From: Variovorax beijingensis
Lineage (GTDB): Bacteria > Pseudomonadota > Gammaproteobacteria > Burkholderiales > Burkholderiaceae_C
Direction: 5' to 3'
NCBI RefSeq assembly: GCF_007828835.1
Contig: NZ_VIVL01000007.1
Coordinates: forward strand, 248,001-312,000
DNA: 64,000 bases
Shown: in pieces, positions 43,326 through 53,208 of the stretch
How the letters are laid out: the number at the start of each line of letters is the position of its first letter
How positions within the stretch are numbered: the stretch's first letter is position 1
The notes under the pieces: generated by a model
The model's database searches: none
The model's input: the letters and a program-made list of their open reading frames with translations, nothing else
What the model was told of the DNA's origin: nothing
Program-made: the position numbers and the translations under genes

Positions 43326-44075
43326 ATGCCAGCACTGATGAAACCCTGGCCCTATCCGCGCTGGATCGCGCACCGCGGCGCCGGCAGGCTGGCGCCCGAG
43401 AACACACTGGCCGCTTTCCGGCTTGGCGCGGCGCACGGCTACCGCATGTTCGAGTGCGATGCGAAGCTCAGCGCCGACGACGTGGCCTTCCTCATGCACG
43501 ACGCCACGCTCGAGCGCACCACCAACGGCCGCGGCACCGGTGGTGCGCAGCCCTGGAGCGCGCTGTCTCAGCTCGACGCCGGCGGCTGGCATTCGCGCGC
43601 CTTCGCGGGCGAACCGCTCGCCACGCTGGAGAACCTCGCGCGCTTCTGCCTGGCCAACGGCCACCTGCTCAACATCGAGATCAAGCCCACGCCGGGCACC
43701 GAGCGCGAAACCGGCGAAGCGGTGGCGCGGCTGGCGGCCCGGCTGTGGCAGGGCGCGGCCATACCGCCGCTGCTCACCTCGTTCCAGGCCGAATCGCTGG
43801 CGGGAGCGAAGGCGGTCCAGCCCGGGCTGCCGCGCGGGCTCCTGCTCGACACGCTGCGCGACGGCTGGCTGGCCGCGGCCACCGGCCTGGACTGCGCCGC
43901 GGTCGTCTGCAACCACGCGCTCTGGGACGCCGCCACCGTGGCGCAAGTGCACGGCGCGGGCATGCGCGCGCTGAGCTACACCGTCAATGACGAATGGGCC
44001 GCGCAGCGGCTCATTGAACTGGGCACCGACGGCATCATCACCGATCGGGTCGACCTGTTCAGCCCGGCCGGTTGA
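43326..44075 (+). CDS. ugpQ: Glycerophosphodiester phosphodiesterase UgpQ (cytoplasmic)
   Basis: A 249-residue GDPD-family enzyme that hydrolyses glycerophosphodiesters, imported by Ugp, to glycerol-3-phosphate and an alcohol. Key motifs are IAHRGAGRLAPENT (catalytic histidine and metal ligands), FECDAKL with HDATLERTT and the NIEIKPT strand. No signal peptide is visible, fitting the cytoplasmic UgpQ. It is the last gene of the operon, three bases after ugpC. Confidence 0.93.
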   Translation: MPALMKPWPYPRWIAHRGAGRLAPENTLAAFRLGAAHGYRMFECDAKLSADDVAFLMHDATLERTTNGRGTGGAQPWSALSQLDAGGWHSRAFAGEPLATLENLARFCLANGHLLNIEIKPTPGTERETGEAVARLAARLWQGAAIPPLLTSFQAESLAGAKAVQPGLPRGLLLDTLRDGWLAAATGLDCAAVVCNHALWDAATVAQVHGAGMRALSYTVNDEWAAQRLIELGTDGIITDRVDLFSPAG

Positions 44076-44161
44076 CCGCTTCCCGCCGGCGCGGCCCGGC
44101 AGACACACGCTGTCACGCCCCCCGCCGCGGGCCGCAAATGGCGCCTTCTATGATGGCAGCC

Positions 44162-46600
44162 ATGCGTTCGATCCCCCGCCTGATGGCCTTCTGCCTGGCC
44201 GCCCTGCTGCTGATGTGCGGCGCCGCGACGGCCCAGCCGGGCACCAGCGGCGTCGGCGGCACCATCGCCGCTGCTGCCGCGGCCCCGACGCCCGAACCCA
44301 CGGTGGCCGAGCTGCGCGCACAGTTCGCCAAGATCAGCACCGATGCCGATTCCACCGGGGACCTGCGCCAGCTGCTCGCACAGATCAACGACATCGGCAC
44401 ACAGGCCGACAAGTTCGTTGCCGCGCGCACCGGCGAGCTGGCCGACCTGAACGCCCGCCTCGGCGAGCTCGGCAATCCGCCGGCCGCGGGCGCCACCGAA
44501 GACCCCGACATCACGCGCCAGCGCGCCCGCCTCACGAAGGAGCGCAACGCGCTGGACGCCGACATCCGGCTCGCTCGGCTGCTGGCCATCGACGTGCGGC
44601 AGCGTGCCGCCGAACTGGTGACCCAGCGCCGCGCGCTTTTCGAGGCACAGATCACCGAGCGCGCGCCCTCGCCGCTCACCGGCGAGTTCTGGCGCGACCT
44701 GCAGGAAGCCTGGCCGAGCGACCTGGCGCGCCTGCAGGCCATGGCCTCCGACCTGCGCGACGGGTTCTCGCAGGCCATGCAGCAAGGCCCGCGCATGGCG
44801 GTGCTCTGGGCGCTGCTCCTGGCGGTGCTGTTCGCGGTGCTCGGCAACTGGGTGGCCGAGCATCTGCTGACGCGGATCGCCGCGCGGCTGCTGCCGGCGG
44901 GCCGGCTGCGGCGTTCGCTGCTGGTGATTGCCATCGTCGCGAGCCACGTGCTGCTGGTGGCCGTGGCGGCGCACGGCTTCGTGTGGGTGCTCGAGGAATA
45001 CGCCACCTGGGAGCCGCAGGCGCGCAAGGCGATGCGTTCGATGGCGCAGGCGCTGGTGTTCATGGCCTTCGTCATCGGGCTGGGCCGCGGGCTGCTGGCC
45101 ACGCGGCGGCCGTCGTGGCGGCTGCCGCCGATACCCGACGCCATGGCCACGCGCCTGGCGCCGCTGCCTTGGCTGGTTGCGGCGGTGGCGGCGCTGGCCT
45201 GGGCACCGGTGGAGATCAACGCGCTGGTGGAAGCAAGCTTTGCGGCCGTGGTGGCCACGCACGTGCTCACGGCGCTGGTGCTCACTGCGCTCGTTGGCGC
45301 GGTGCTCCATCGACTGAGGCCGCTGCGCGCCGATGCGCCGGACGCCGATCCGCCCGAGCGGCCGATGTGGGTGGGCCTGCTGGTGGCCTGCATCGGCGCG
45401 CTGATGGTGGCCATCTGGGTGCTGGTGGCCGTGGGCTACGTGGCGCTCGCGAGCTTCCTGGCCTCGCAGCTCACCTGGAGCGGCATCGTCGCGGCCGCCT
45501 TCTACGTGCTGTTCAAGTTTGCCGACGACGTCTTCATGGCCGGCGTGTCATCGCGCAGCACCTTCGGCCAGCGACTGCAGAAGAGCTTCGGGCTGGCGCC
45601 GCAGACGCTCGACCAGGCCGCCACCGTGCTCTCGGGCCTGAGCCGGGTGGCGCTGTTCTTCTACATGCTGATCGCACTGGCGGCACCGCTGGGCACCGGT
45701 CCCAGCGAAGTGTTCCAGCGCAGCGGCAAGTTCGGCACCGGCGTGAAGGTGGGCGAGTTCCAGCTGGTGCCGGGCGCCATCCTGAGCGCCGTGGCCGTGG
45801 CCGTGATCGGCTTCATCGTGCTCAGGGTGTTCAAGCGCTGGCTCGCGCGCAGCTACCTGCCCAGCACTCAGTTCGAGCCGGGCATGCAGAGCTCGATCAC
45901 CACGCTGCTGGGCTACGTGGGCGGCATCCTGGTGGTCGCGTTCTCGCTGTCGGCGCTGGGCATCGGCATCGAGCGCATCGCGTGGGTGGCCAGCGCGCTG
46001 TCGGTGGGCATCGGCTTCGGCCTGCAGGCCATCGTGCAGAACTTCATCTCGGGCCTCATCCTGCTGGCCGAGCAGCCGGTGAAGGTGGGCGACTGGGTGG
46101 TGCTGGGCACCACCGAGGGCGACGTGCGGCGCATCAACGTGCGTGCCACGGAGATCCAGCTCGGAGACCGCTCGACGGTGATCGTGCCGAACTCCGAGTT
46201 CATCACGAAGACCGTGCGCAACATGACGCTGACCAACGCGGAGGGTCGGGTGCTCATCCGGTTGCCGATGCCGCTGACCACCAACGCGCAGCGCGTTCGC
46301 GAGCTCATCCTGGACGCATGCCGCGCACACGAGAGCGTGCTGGAAACGCCGGCGCCTTCGCTCACGCTCGAAGGCATCGAGGGCGGCCTGCTCATCTTCC
46401 AGGCCATTGCCTATGTGCCGAGCCCGCGCCTGGCGGGCAGCGTGCGCAGCGACCTGCTGTTCACCATCCTGGAGCGGCTGGACGCGGAGCAGCTGCCGCT
46501 GATGCCGTATGCGGCGCCGCCTGCGCCAATGCCTGCGTCCGCGCCCACGCCGCACGCCGCGGACGGCGCCGGCCCGGCCGCCGCCACCCCGGCCGCCTAG
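44162..46600 (+). CDS. Large MscS-family mechanosensitive channel protein (DUF3772 type)
   Basis: An 812-residue protein of the MscS/YnaI-MscK-like group. A signal peptide (1-24, ATA cleavage) is followed by a periplasmic coiled-coil region of about 180 residues (DUF3772-like), about nine to eleven membrane helices, and the MscS core with SVGIGFGLQAIVQNFISGL (pore helix) and the beta domain KVGDWVVLGTTEGDVRRI. The last 45 residues are Ala/Pro-rich. Several in-frame ATGs (44138, 44150, 44153, 44162) exist and none has a strong ribosome-binding site, so the start is uncertain. It probably opens under membrane tension. Confidence 0.85.
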   Translation: MRSIPRLMAFCLAALLLMCGAATAQPGTSGVGGTIAAAAAAPTPEPTVAELRAQFAKISTDADSTGDLRQLLAQINDIGTQADKFVAARTGELADLNARLGELGNPPAAGATEDPDITRQRARLTKERNALDADIRLARLLAIDVRQRAAELVTQRRALFEAQITERAPSPLTGEFWRDLQEAWPSDLARLQAMASDLRDGFSQAMQQGPRMAVLWALLLAVLFAVLGNWVAEHLLTRIAARLLPAGRLRRSLLVIAIVASHVLLVAVAAHGFVWVLEEYATWEPQARKAMRSMAQALVFMAFVIGLGRGLLATRRPSWRLPPIPDAMATRLAPLPWLVAAVAALAWAPVEINALVEASFAAVVATHVLTALVLTALVGAVLHRLRPLRADAPDADPPERPMWVGLLVACIGALMVAIWVLVAVGYVALASFLASQLTWSGIVAAAFYVLFKFADDVFMAGVSSRSTFGQRLQKSFGLAPQTLDQAATVLSGLSRVALFFYMLIALAAPLGTGPSEVFQRSGKFGTGVKVGEFQLVPGAILSAVAVAVIGFIVLRVFKRWLARSYLPSTQFEPGMQSSITTLLGYVGGILVVAFSLSALGIGIERIAWVASALSVGIGFGLQAIVQNFISGLILLAEQPVKVGDWVVLGTTEGDVRRINVRATEIQLGDRSTVIVPNSEFITKTVRNMTLTNAEGRVLIRLPMPLTTNAQRVRELILDACRAHESVLETPAPSLTLEGIEGGLLIFQAIAYVPSPRLAGSVRSDLLFTILERLDAEQLPLMPYAAPPAPMPASAPTPHAADGAGPAAATPAA

Positions 46601-46725
46601 GCGCCGCACCGATCGTCCAAGCAGCGGGCGAATGCCCGCGCTGATCGATCAATTGTCCGGAGGCTCCCAAACCAACAATCAGCCATGAGCAGGCGTGCTG
46701 TCGCCAACGCTCGCCCGGAGCATCA

Positions 46726-47874
46726 ATGGCTGAAGAAAGCGACCTCGAAAAAACCGAACCCGCCTCACCGCAGCGCCTCGAAAAGGCGCGCGAGCAAGGG
46801 GACGTGGCGCGGTCGCGCGAGCTCGCGACCTTCGTGCTGCTGGGCACCGCCGTCGCCGGCCTGTGGCTCACGGCCGATTCGCTGGGGGCCACCCTGCGCG
46901 GCGCACTGGCCCAGGGGATGCACTTCGACCGCGCCGCGGCATTCGACCCTTCCCACATGCTGGCGCGCGCCGGGCTCATGGGCCAGCAGGCGCTGCTCGC
47001 GCTTGCGCCGCTGTTCGGCATGATGCTGGTGGCAGCCCTGGCGGCGCCGCTGATGCTCGGCGGCTGGCTGCTCTCGGCCAAGGCCCTGGCGCCCAAGTTC
47101 AGCAAGCTCGATCCGGTGGCCGGCGTGGGCCGCATGTTTTCCGCGCAGGCCCTGTCGGAGCTGTTCAAGGCGCTGGCCAAGTCGCTGCTGATCGGCGGCG
47201 TGGCCTGGCTGGTGATCATGGGCAACGTGAACGAGGTCTCGGCACTGATGGCGCAGTCGGAGCGCGCCGCGCTGCCGCAGATGATCGTGCTGGTGGCGCA
47301 CAACTGCGCACTGATCGCCTCCGCGCTGTTCCTGGTGGCGCTGGTCGACGTTCCCTACCAGCTGTGGAGCTACCACCGCAAGCTGCGCATGTCGCGCGAA
47401 GACCTGCGCCAGGAGCACAAGGAAAGCGAGGGCGATCCGCACGTCAAGGCGCAGATCCGCCGCCAGCAGCAGCAGGTGGCGCGCCGGCGGATGATGTCCG
47501 AGGTGCCGAAGGCCGACATCGTGGTGACCAACCCCACGCACTTCGCGGTGGCGCTCAAGTATGTGGACCACGACATGCGCGCACCGCGCGTGGTGGCCAA
47601 GGGCAGCGACCTGATGGCCGCGCGCATCCGCGAGATCGCGCGCGAGAACAAGGTCGCGATCCTCGAGGCGCCGCCGCTCACGCGCGCACTCTTCAAGCAC
47701 ACCCGGCTCGGCGACGAGATCCCGGCCGGCCTCTACACCGCGGTGGCCGAGGTGCTGGCCTGGGTCTACCAGCTCAAGCGCTGGCAAAGCGAAGGCGGTG
47801 AAGCGCCGCGCACGCCGGCCGACCTGCCGATCCCCGAATCGCTCGAATACTCGCCGAAGACTGCCGCCGCATGA
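46726..47874 (+). CDS. flhB: Flagellar export apparatus protein FlhB
   Basis: FlhB is the substrate-specificity switch protein of the flagellar type III export gate. The 382-residue product has four membrane helices (about 30-210) and the autocleavage motif NPTH exactly at residues 269-272, as in Salmonella FlhB. The N-terminus ESDLEKTEPASPQRLEKARE is diagnostic. The ATG follows a GGAG site. A hairpin GCGGGC-GAAT-GCCCGC lies 90 bases upstream; no clear class II promoter could be identified. It overlaps flhA (ATGA). Confidence 0.95.
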   Translation: MAEESDLEKTEPASPQRLEKAREQGDVARSRELATFVLLGTAVAGLWLTADSLGATLRGALAQGMHFDRAAAFDPSHMLARAGLMGQQALLALAPLFGMMLVAALAAPLMLGGWLLSAKALAPKFSKLDPVAGVGRMFSAQALSELFKALAKSLLIGGVAWLVIMGNVNEVSALMAQSERAALPQMIVLVAHNCALIASALFLVALVDVPYQLWSYHRKLRMSREDLRQEHKESEGDPHVKAQIRRQQQQVARRRMMSEVPKADIVVTNPTHFAVALKYVDHDMRAPRVVAKGSDLMAARIREIARENKVAILEAPPLTRALFKHTRLGDEIPAGLYTAVAEVLAWVYQLKRWQSEGGEAPRTPADLPIPESLEYSPKTAAA

Positions 47875-49964
47875 ACGCCATGGCCACCCTCACGCGCCTG
47901 CAGGCGCAGCTGTTCTCCGGCACCCAGTGGAAGGGCCTCGCCGGTCCCATCCTGATCGTGCTGATCCTGAGCATGATGGTGCTGCCGCTGCCGCCCTTCC
48001 TGCTGGACCTGCTGTTCACCTTCAACATCGCGATGTCGGTGATGGTGCTGCTGGTGAGCATGTACACCATGAAGGCGCTGGACTTCGCGGCCTTCCCGGC
48101 CGTGCTGTTGTTCTCGACGCTGCTGCGCCTGTCGCTCAACGTGGCCTCCACGCGCGTGGTGCTGATGCACGGCCACACCGGGCCGGACGCGGCGGGCAAG
48201 GTGATCGAGGCCTTCGGCCACTTCCTGGTGGGCGGCAACTTCGCGGTCGGCGTGATGGTGTTCATCATCCTGGTGCTGATCAACTTCATGGTCATCACCA
48301 AGGGCGCGGGACGCATCGCCGAGGTCGGCGCGCGCTTCATGCTCGACGCCATGCCCGGCAAGCAGATGGCGATCGACGCCGACCTGAACGCCGGCCTGAT
48401 CGGCGAGGAGGTGGCGCGCAAGCGCCGCCAGGAAGTCGCGCAGGAAGCCGACTTCTACGGCTCGATGGACGGCGCCAGCAAGTTCGTGCGCGGCGACGCG
48501 ATTGCCGGCCTGCTGATCATGGTGATCAACATCATCGGCGGGCTGGTGGTGGGCATGCTGCAGCACGGGCTGGACTTCGGCACCGCCGGCACGACCTACA
48601 CGCTGCTGGCCATCGGCGACGGTCTGGTGGCGCAGATTCCGGCGCTGGTGATCTCGACCGCCGCGGGCGTGATCGTCTCGCGCGTCACCACCGACGAAGA
48701 CGTGGGCCGCCAGCTGACCGGCCAGCTGTTCTCCAATCCGCAGGTGCTGTTCCTCACGGCCGGCCTGATCGGCCTGATGGGGATGATCCCCGGCATGCCG
48801 AACCTGGCCTTCCTGCTGATCGCGGGCGGCCTGGCGTGGCTCGGCCGGCGCATGCTCGGGCGCGCGCCGCAGGCCGCTGCCGAACAGGCCGCCGCAGCCC
48901 AGGCTGCGGCCATGCCGTCGGCCGAGGCGCCCGAAGCGACCTGGGACGACGTGGCGCTGGTCGACCCGCTGGGCATGGAGGTCGGCTACCGGCTGATCCC
49001 GCTGGTGGACCAGACGCAGAACGGCGAACTGCTGGGCCGCATCAAGAGCATCCGCAAGAAGGTGGCCCAGGAGATCGGCTTCCTGGCGCCGGTGGTCCAC
49101 ATCCGCGACAACCTGGAAATCCCGCCCAACACCTACGTGATCAGCCTGAAGGGCGTCGAGATCGGCCGCGGCGAGGCTTTCCCCAACCAGTGGATGGCCA
49201 TCAACCCCGGCCAGGTGAGCGGCACCCTGCCCGGCACGCCGACGCAGGACCCGGCCTTCCACCTGCCCGCGGTGTGGATCGACGCCAGCCTGCGCCAGGA
49301 GGCTCAGGTGCTCGGCTACACGGTGGTCGATGCCTGCACGGTCATGGCCACGCACCTGAACCACCTGATTCAGACCCACGCCGCCGAGCTGCTCGGCCGC
49401 CAGGAAGTGCAGCAGCTGCTCGACCAGATCGGCAAGACCGCGCCCAAGCTCACCGAGGACCTGGTGCCCAAGATCATCTCGCTGAGCACGCTGCACAAGG
49501 TGCTGCAGAACCTGCTCGACGAAGAGGTGCCGATCCGCGACATGCGCACCATCCTCGACGTGATGGCCGAGCACGCGCCCACCGTCAAGGACGCCGCCGA
49601 ACTCACCTCGCTCACGCGCCTGGCGCTTGGCCGCGCGATCACGCAGCAGCTGTTCCCGGGCGATTCCGAACTGCAGGTGATCGGCCTGGACGGCGCGCTC
49701 GACGGCGTGCTGCAGCAGGCGCTCACCAACAACAACGGCATCGAGCCGGGGCTTGCCAACAGCCTCATGCAGCAGACCCGCGCGGCCATCGCGCGCCAGG
49801 AACAGCTGGGCCTGGCGCCGGTGCTGGTCGTCCAGCATTCGCTGCGCGTGCTGCTCTCGCGCTTCCTGCGCCGCAGCTTCCGCCAGCTCAAGGTTCTCTC
49901 GCATGCAGAGATTCCTGACACCCGCCACATCAAGATCACCGCCACCATCGGAGGAAGAGTTTGA
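47871..49964 (+). CDS. flhA: Flagellar export gate protein FlhA
   Basis: The 697-residue export gate component, with eight N-terminal membrane helices (about 25-330), the FHIPEP-type loop containing TKGAGRIAEVGARFMLDAMPGK split over 48300-48360, and a large cytoplasmic domain that binds chaperone-substrate complexes. Its start lies within the flhB stop and its stop overlaps the flhF start, so translation of the three genes is coupled. Confidence 0.95.
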   Translation: MNAMATLTRLQAQLFSGTQWKGLAGPILIVLILSMMVLPLPPFLLDLLFTFNIAMSVMVLLVSMYTMKALDFAAFPAVLLFSTLLRLSLNVASTRVVLMHGHTGPDAAGKVIEAFGHFLVGGNFAVGVMVFIILVLINFMVITKGAGRIAEVGARFMLDAMPGKQMAIDADLNAGLIGEEVARKRRQEVAQEADFYGSMDGASKFVRGDAIAGLLIMVINIIGGLVVGMLQHGLDFGTAGTTYTLLAIGDGLVAQIPALVISTAAGVIVSRVTTDEDVGRQLTGQLFSNPQVLFLTAGLIGLMGMIPGMPNLAFLLIAGGLAWLGRRMLGRAPQAAAEQAAAAQAAAMPSAEAPEATWDDVALVDPLGMEVGYRLIPLVDQTQNGELLGRIKSIRKKVAQEIGFLAPVVHIRDNLEIPPNTYVISLKGVEIGRGEAFPNQWMAINPGQVSGTLPGTPTQDPAFHLPAVWIDASLRQEAQVLGYTVVDACTVMATHLNHLIQTHAAELLGRQEVQQLLDQIGKTAPKLTEDLVPKIISLSTLHKVLQNLLDEEVPIRDMRTILDVMAEHAPTVKDAAELTSLTRLALGRAITQQLFPGDSELQVIGLDGALDGVLQQALTNNNGIEPGLANSLMQQTRAAIARQEQLGLAPVLVVQHSLRVLLSRFLRRSFRQLKVLSHAEIPDTRHIKITATIGGRV

Positions 49965-52315
49965 ACATCCCGACAGACGTCCGCACCAGCGCGCGCAAGT
50001 TCGTCGCGCCCACCAGCCGGGAAGCGCTGCGCCTCGCGCGCCAGGCGCTCGGCGACGAAGCCATCGTGCTGACCAACCGCGTGACCGCCGAAGGCGTCGA
50101 GATCGTGGCCATGGTGCAGGAGGACGTGGAGGAAGTGCGCGCGAGCGCGGCCGCCGCGCCGCCGGCACCCCAGCCATTGCCGGCAGCCATGGCGGCTCCC
50201 ACGCTCGCCATGGCCTCCATCGCGGCGCCTGCCGCAGCCCCCGCCCCCCTGGCCGCGGACAGCGTGCTCGGCGAACTCCATTCGATGCGCTGCATGATCG
50301 AGGAGCAGCTCGCCGGCGTGGCATGGAACGAGAAGCAGCGGCGCGATCCGATGCGCGGGCGCCTGCTGCGCACGCTGCTGGGCGCCGGCTTCAGCGCCCG
50401 CCTCTCCAAGGCCATGCTGGAGCACCTGCCCACGGGCCAGAGCTACGCCCAGGGCATGGCCTTCGTGCGCTCCGAACTGATCCGCACGCTGCCGGTGCAC
50501 GAGGACGAGGACGCGCTGCTGGCGCAGGGCGGCGTCTATGCGCTGATGGGACCCACCGGCGTCGGCAAGACCACCACCACGGCCAAGCTCGCGGCGCGCT
50601 GCGTGATGCGCTTCGGCGCGGACAAGCTCGCGCTCGTCACCACCGACAGCTACCGCATCGGCGCCTACGAGCAGCTGCGCATCTACGGCCAGATCCTCAA
50701 CGTGCCGGTCTACGCCGTGAAGGACGCGGCCGACCTGCACCTGGTGCTGCAGGACCTGCAGGGCAAGCACATGGTGCTGATCGATACCGTCGGCATGAGC
50801 CAGCGCGACCGCGCCGTGTCCGACCAGATCGCGATGCTCTGCAGCAGCCAGCGGCCGGTGAAGCGGCTGCTGCTGCTCAACGCCACGAGCCATGGCGACA
50901 CGCTCAACGAGGTGGTGCACGCCTACCGGCACGGCAGCGGCAGCGATCTCGCGGGCTGCATCTTCACCAAGGTCGACGAGGCCACGCATCCCGGCGCGCT
51001 GATCGACACCGTGATCCGCCACCGCCTGCCGGTGCATTACGTCTCCAGCGGCCAGAAGGTGCCCGAGAACCTGATGCGCGCCGACCGCACCCAGCTGGTG
51101 GACAGTGCGTTCCAGGCCAACAGCCGCAGCGCGCTGTTCGTGCCCGGCGAAGGCGACCTGCAGGACGGATCGGCGAATGCCGAGGCTTCCGCGGCCCACG
51201 CGGAGGCCGAACGCCAGCGGCTGCAGTACCGGCAGCTGATCCGCGCCATGGCGCACGACGCGCAGGAAGTGGCCGCCGCGGCCTCGGCACTCGCGGCCGC
51301 GCCGCTCGGATTCGAGCAGGCGCGCACGCTCTGGCGGATGGCCGCCGACGAGAACGTGAGCCACAAGGCGGTGCTGCAGGCGCTCATGGCGCATGCGGCG
51401 AGCGAGATCGGCGCCAGCTGCGACACCCACGTGCTGGCGCTCAGCGGCCAGGTCGGGCTCAAGTCCGACGAAGGCGGCGATGCCTACCAGTGCCAGGGCA
51501 GCCTGCTGCTGTCCGACCGCGGCGGGCAGCCGCTCGCGGCGCCCAACCAGTGGCTCTCGACCACCGCGACCCGCAGCCCCGCCGACCCCACGCGCAAGCC
51601 AGGCGTGCGGCAGGTGCAGTGGTTGCGCCAGCAGGACTTCGGCAAGGCCGTGGTGCACATGCTGCCGCGGCTGCCCGCGGCCGAGCTCATGCTGCAGTGG
51701 CAGGTGCAGCGCCAGCAATGGATGGCGCGCGCGCCGGGCTCCACGGCGGTGACCGATCCGCGCACCGGCGAATACGCCACGCTGACCGGCCTGGACTTCG
51801 ATTTCGGCGATGCGCGCGCCGTGGTCTTCAAGGGCCGCGCCGCGCTGCAATCGGTGGCCGAGGCGCGCGTCACGCTGCGCACCGACGGCGGCCTGCCCGG
51901 CCTGCGCTGCATTGCCACGCGCCTGACCGATGCGCGCAGCCACAAGGTGCTGGCTCAAAGCTACGCGCTCACCAACATCGGCCGCGACATCGCGTCGCAG
52001 CAGCTCGCGCAGTGGCAGGGCTGGGCCGCCGAGGCCGAGCCCTGCCTGCGCCTGCTGCGCCAAGGCCTTTCGGTGCTGGGCGGGCTTGGCGAGGCGGGCG
52101 ATCCGCACATGATGAAGCGCCTGCTCATCGCAGGCCAGGTGACCACCACCGTCTGGCGCCTGCAGCAGGCCGGCGGCGACTGGGCCGGCCGCACCCGCGC
52201 GCTGCTGTCGCAGCTGACCGGCCGGCCCGCGCGGCCCGGCCGCCCCGTGTCGGGCAACGTGCTGTACGCCGGCGTGGGCAAGCTGTTCTTCCTGCTGGAG
52301 GCGCTGGACACGTGA
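49961..52315 (+). CDS. flhF: Flagellar SRP-like GTPase FlhF with a long C-terminal extension
   Basis: FlhF is a signal-recognition-type GTPase that directs the number and polar placement of flagella. At 784 residues it is far longer than usual (about 400-500). Order: B domain (1-60), Ala/Pro linker (61-98), N domain (100-185), then the G domain with P-loop GPTGVGKTTT (197-206), DTVG (275-278) and TKVDE (336-340), ending near residue 390. Residues 391-784 are not part of canonical FlhF and I recognise no domain there. It overlaps flhA and, by a GTGA arrangement, flhG. Confidence 0.92.
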   Translation: MNIPTDVRTSARKFVAPTSREALRLARQALGDEAIVLTNRVTAEGVEIVAMVQEDVEEVRASAAAAPPAPQPLPAAMAAPTLAMASIAAPAAAPAPLAADSVLGELHSMRCMIEEQLAGVAWNEKQRRDPMRGRLLRTLLGAGFSARLSKAMLEHLPTGQSYAQGMAFVRSELIRTLPVHEDEDALLAQGGVYALMGPTGVGKTTTTAKLAARCVMRFGADKLALVTTDSYRIGAYEQLRIYGQILNVPVYAVKDAADLHLVLQDLQGKHMVLIDTVGMSQRDRAVSDQIAMLCSSQRPVKRLLLLNATSHGDTLNEVVHAYRHGSGSDLAGCIFTKVDEATHPGALIDTVIRHRLPVHYVSSGQKVPENLMRADRTQLVDSAFQANSRSALFVPGEGDLQDGSANAEASAAHAEAERQRLQYRQLIRAMAHDAQEVAAAASALAAAPLGFEQARTLWRMAADENVSHKAVLQALMAHAASEIGASCDTHVLALSGQVGLKSDEGGDAYQCQGSLLLSDRGGQPLAAPNQWLSTTATRSPADPTRKPGVRQVQWLRQQDFGKAVVHMLPRLPAAELMLQWQVQRQQWMARAPGSTAVTDPRTGEYATLTGLDFDFGDARAVVFKGRAALQSVAEARVTLRTDGGLPGLRCIATRLTDARSHKVLAQSYALTNIGRDIASQQLAQWQGWAAEAEPCLRLLRQGLSVLGGLGEAGDPHMMKRLLIAGQVTTTVWRLQQAGGDWAGRTRALLSQLTGRPARPGRPVSGNVLYAGVGKLFFLLEALDT

Positions 52316-53208
52316 GCAAGCTGGTGTCGGATCAAGCCGATGGGCTGCGGCGGCTGCTGGCGCAGTCGTCCGCACGCATCATCGCGATCGCAAGCATGGG
52401 CAACCGCCCGGGCGCCACCACGGCGGCCATGAACCTGGGCGCCGCGCTGGCCCACATGGGCAAGGACGTGCTGCTGCTCGACGAGCACGGGCCGGGGCCG
52501 GATACGGCGTGTGCCGCATGGGCCGCCGATCCGCTCGGAACGCTGGGCGACGTCGCCTCGCAGCGGCTGACCTCCGAAGGCGCCGCCGCGCGCACCGAGT
52601 GCGGCGTGCACGTGCTGCCGGCGCCGCTCGGCGGCCAGCCCGACCACACCGACCCGCGCTTGCTGTGGGACGGCAGCATGATCCTGGTCGACGCGGCGCT
52701 CGACGCCGTCGGCAACCTGTCGCCGCTCGCGCGGCTGGCGGACGAGCTGGTGGTGGTGCTGCAGCCCCACCCGGCTTCCATCACCGCCACCTATTCGGGC
52801 ATCAAGCGGCTGCACTATGCGCACGCGCTGCGGCAGCTTCGCCTGCTGGTCAATGGGGTGGCCGACCCCGAAGCCGCGCGCCAGACCATGGCCAACCTGG
52901 TCGACACCGGCAGCCGCTACCTGGCGGTCTCCATACAGCCGGCCGGCTGGATCCGCGCCGATCCGCACCTGGCCGATGCCAGGCGCCTCGCCCGCACCGT
53001 GGTGGAGGCCTTCCCGGCCAGCCCGGCGGCCGTGGATTTCCGCGTCATCGCCGCCGCCGTCGCGCAGTGGCCCTGGCGCCCGGCCGTGCGGCCGCAGGAC
53101 ACCCGCACCGCGCTCTGGCGGCCCGAGGCGCTGGCAGCGGAGCCGGAATCGGCTGTGGCACAAGAGGAAGAAAGGGGCGGCCGTGTACACCGCGCAGGGA
53201 ACCTTTGA
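52312..53208 (+). CDS. flhG: FlhG/FleN-like MinD-family protein with degenerate P-loop
   Basis: A 298-residue MinD/ParA-like protein in the flhG position between flhF and fliA. FlhG normally controls flagellar number by stimulating FlhF GTPase. The core strand pattern is kept (IIAIASMG, VLLLDEHG with D57, MILVDAAL), but the deviant Walker A is GNRPGATT (30-37): both the signature lysine and the catalytic lysine are missing. The start is GTG at 52312, overlapping the flhF stop. The last 26 bases overlap fliA. ATP binding must be altered or lost. Confidence 0.8.
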   Translation: MSKLVSDQADGLRRLLAQSSARIIAIASMGNRPGATTAAMNLGAALAHMGKDVLLLDEHGPGPDTACAAWAADPLGTLGDVASQRLTSEGAAARTECGVHVLPAPLGGQPDHTDPRLLWDGSMILVDAALDAVGNLSPLARLADELVVVLQPHPASITATYSGIKRLHYAHALRQLRLLVNGVADPEAARQTMANLVDTGSRYLAVSIQPAGWIRADPHLADARRLARTVVEAFPASPAAVDFRVIAAAVAQWPWRPAVRPQDTRTALWRPEALAAEPESAVAQEEERGGRVHRAGNL

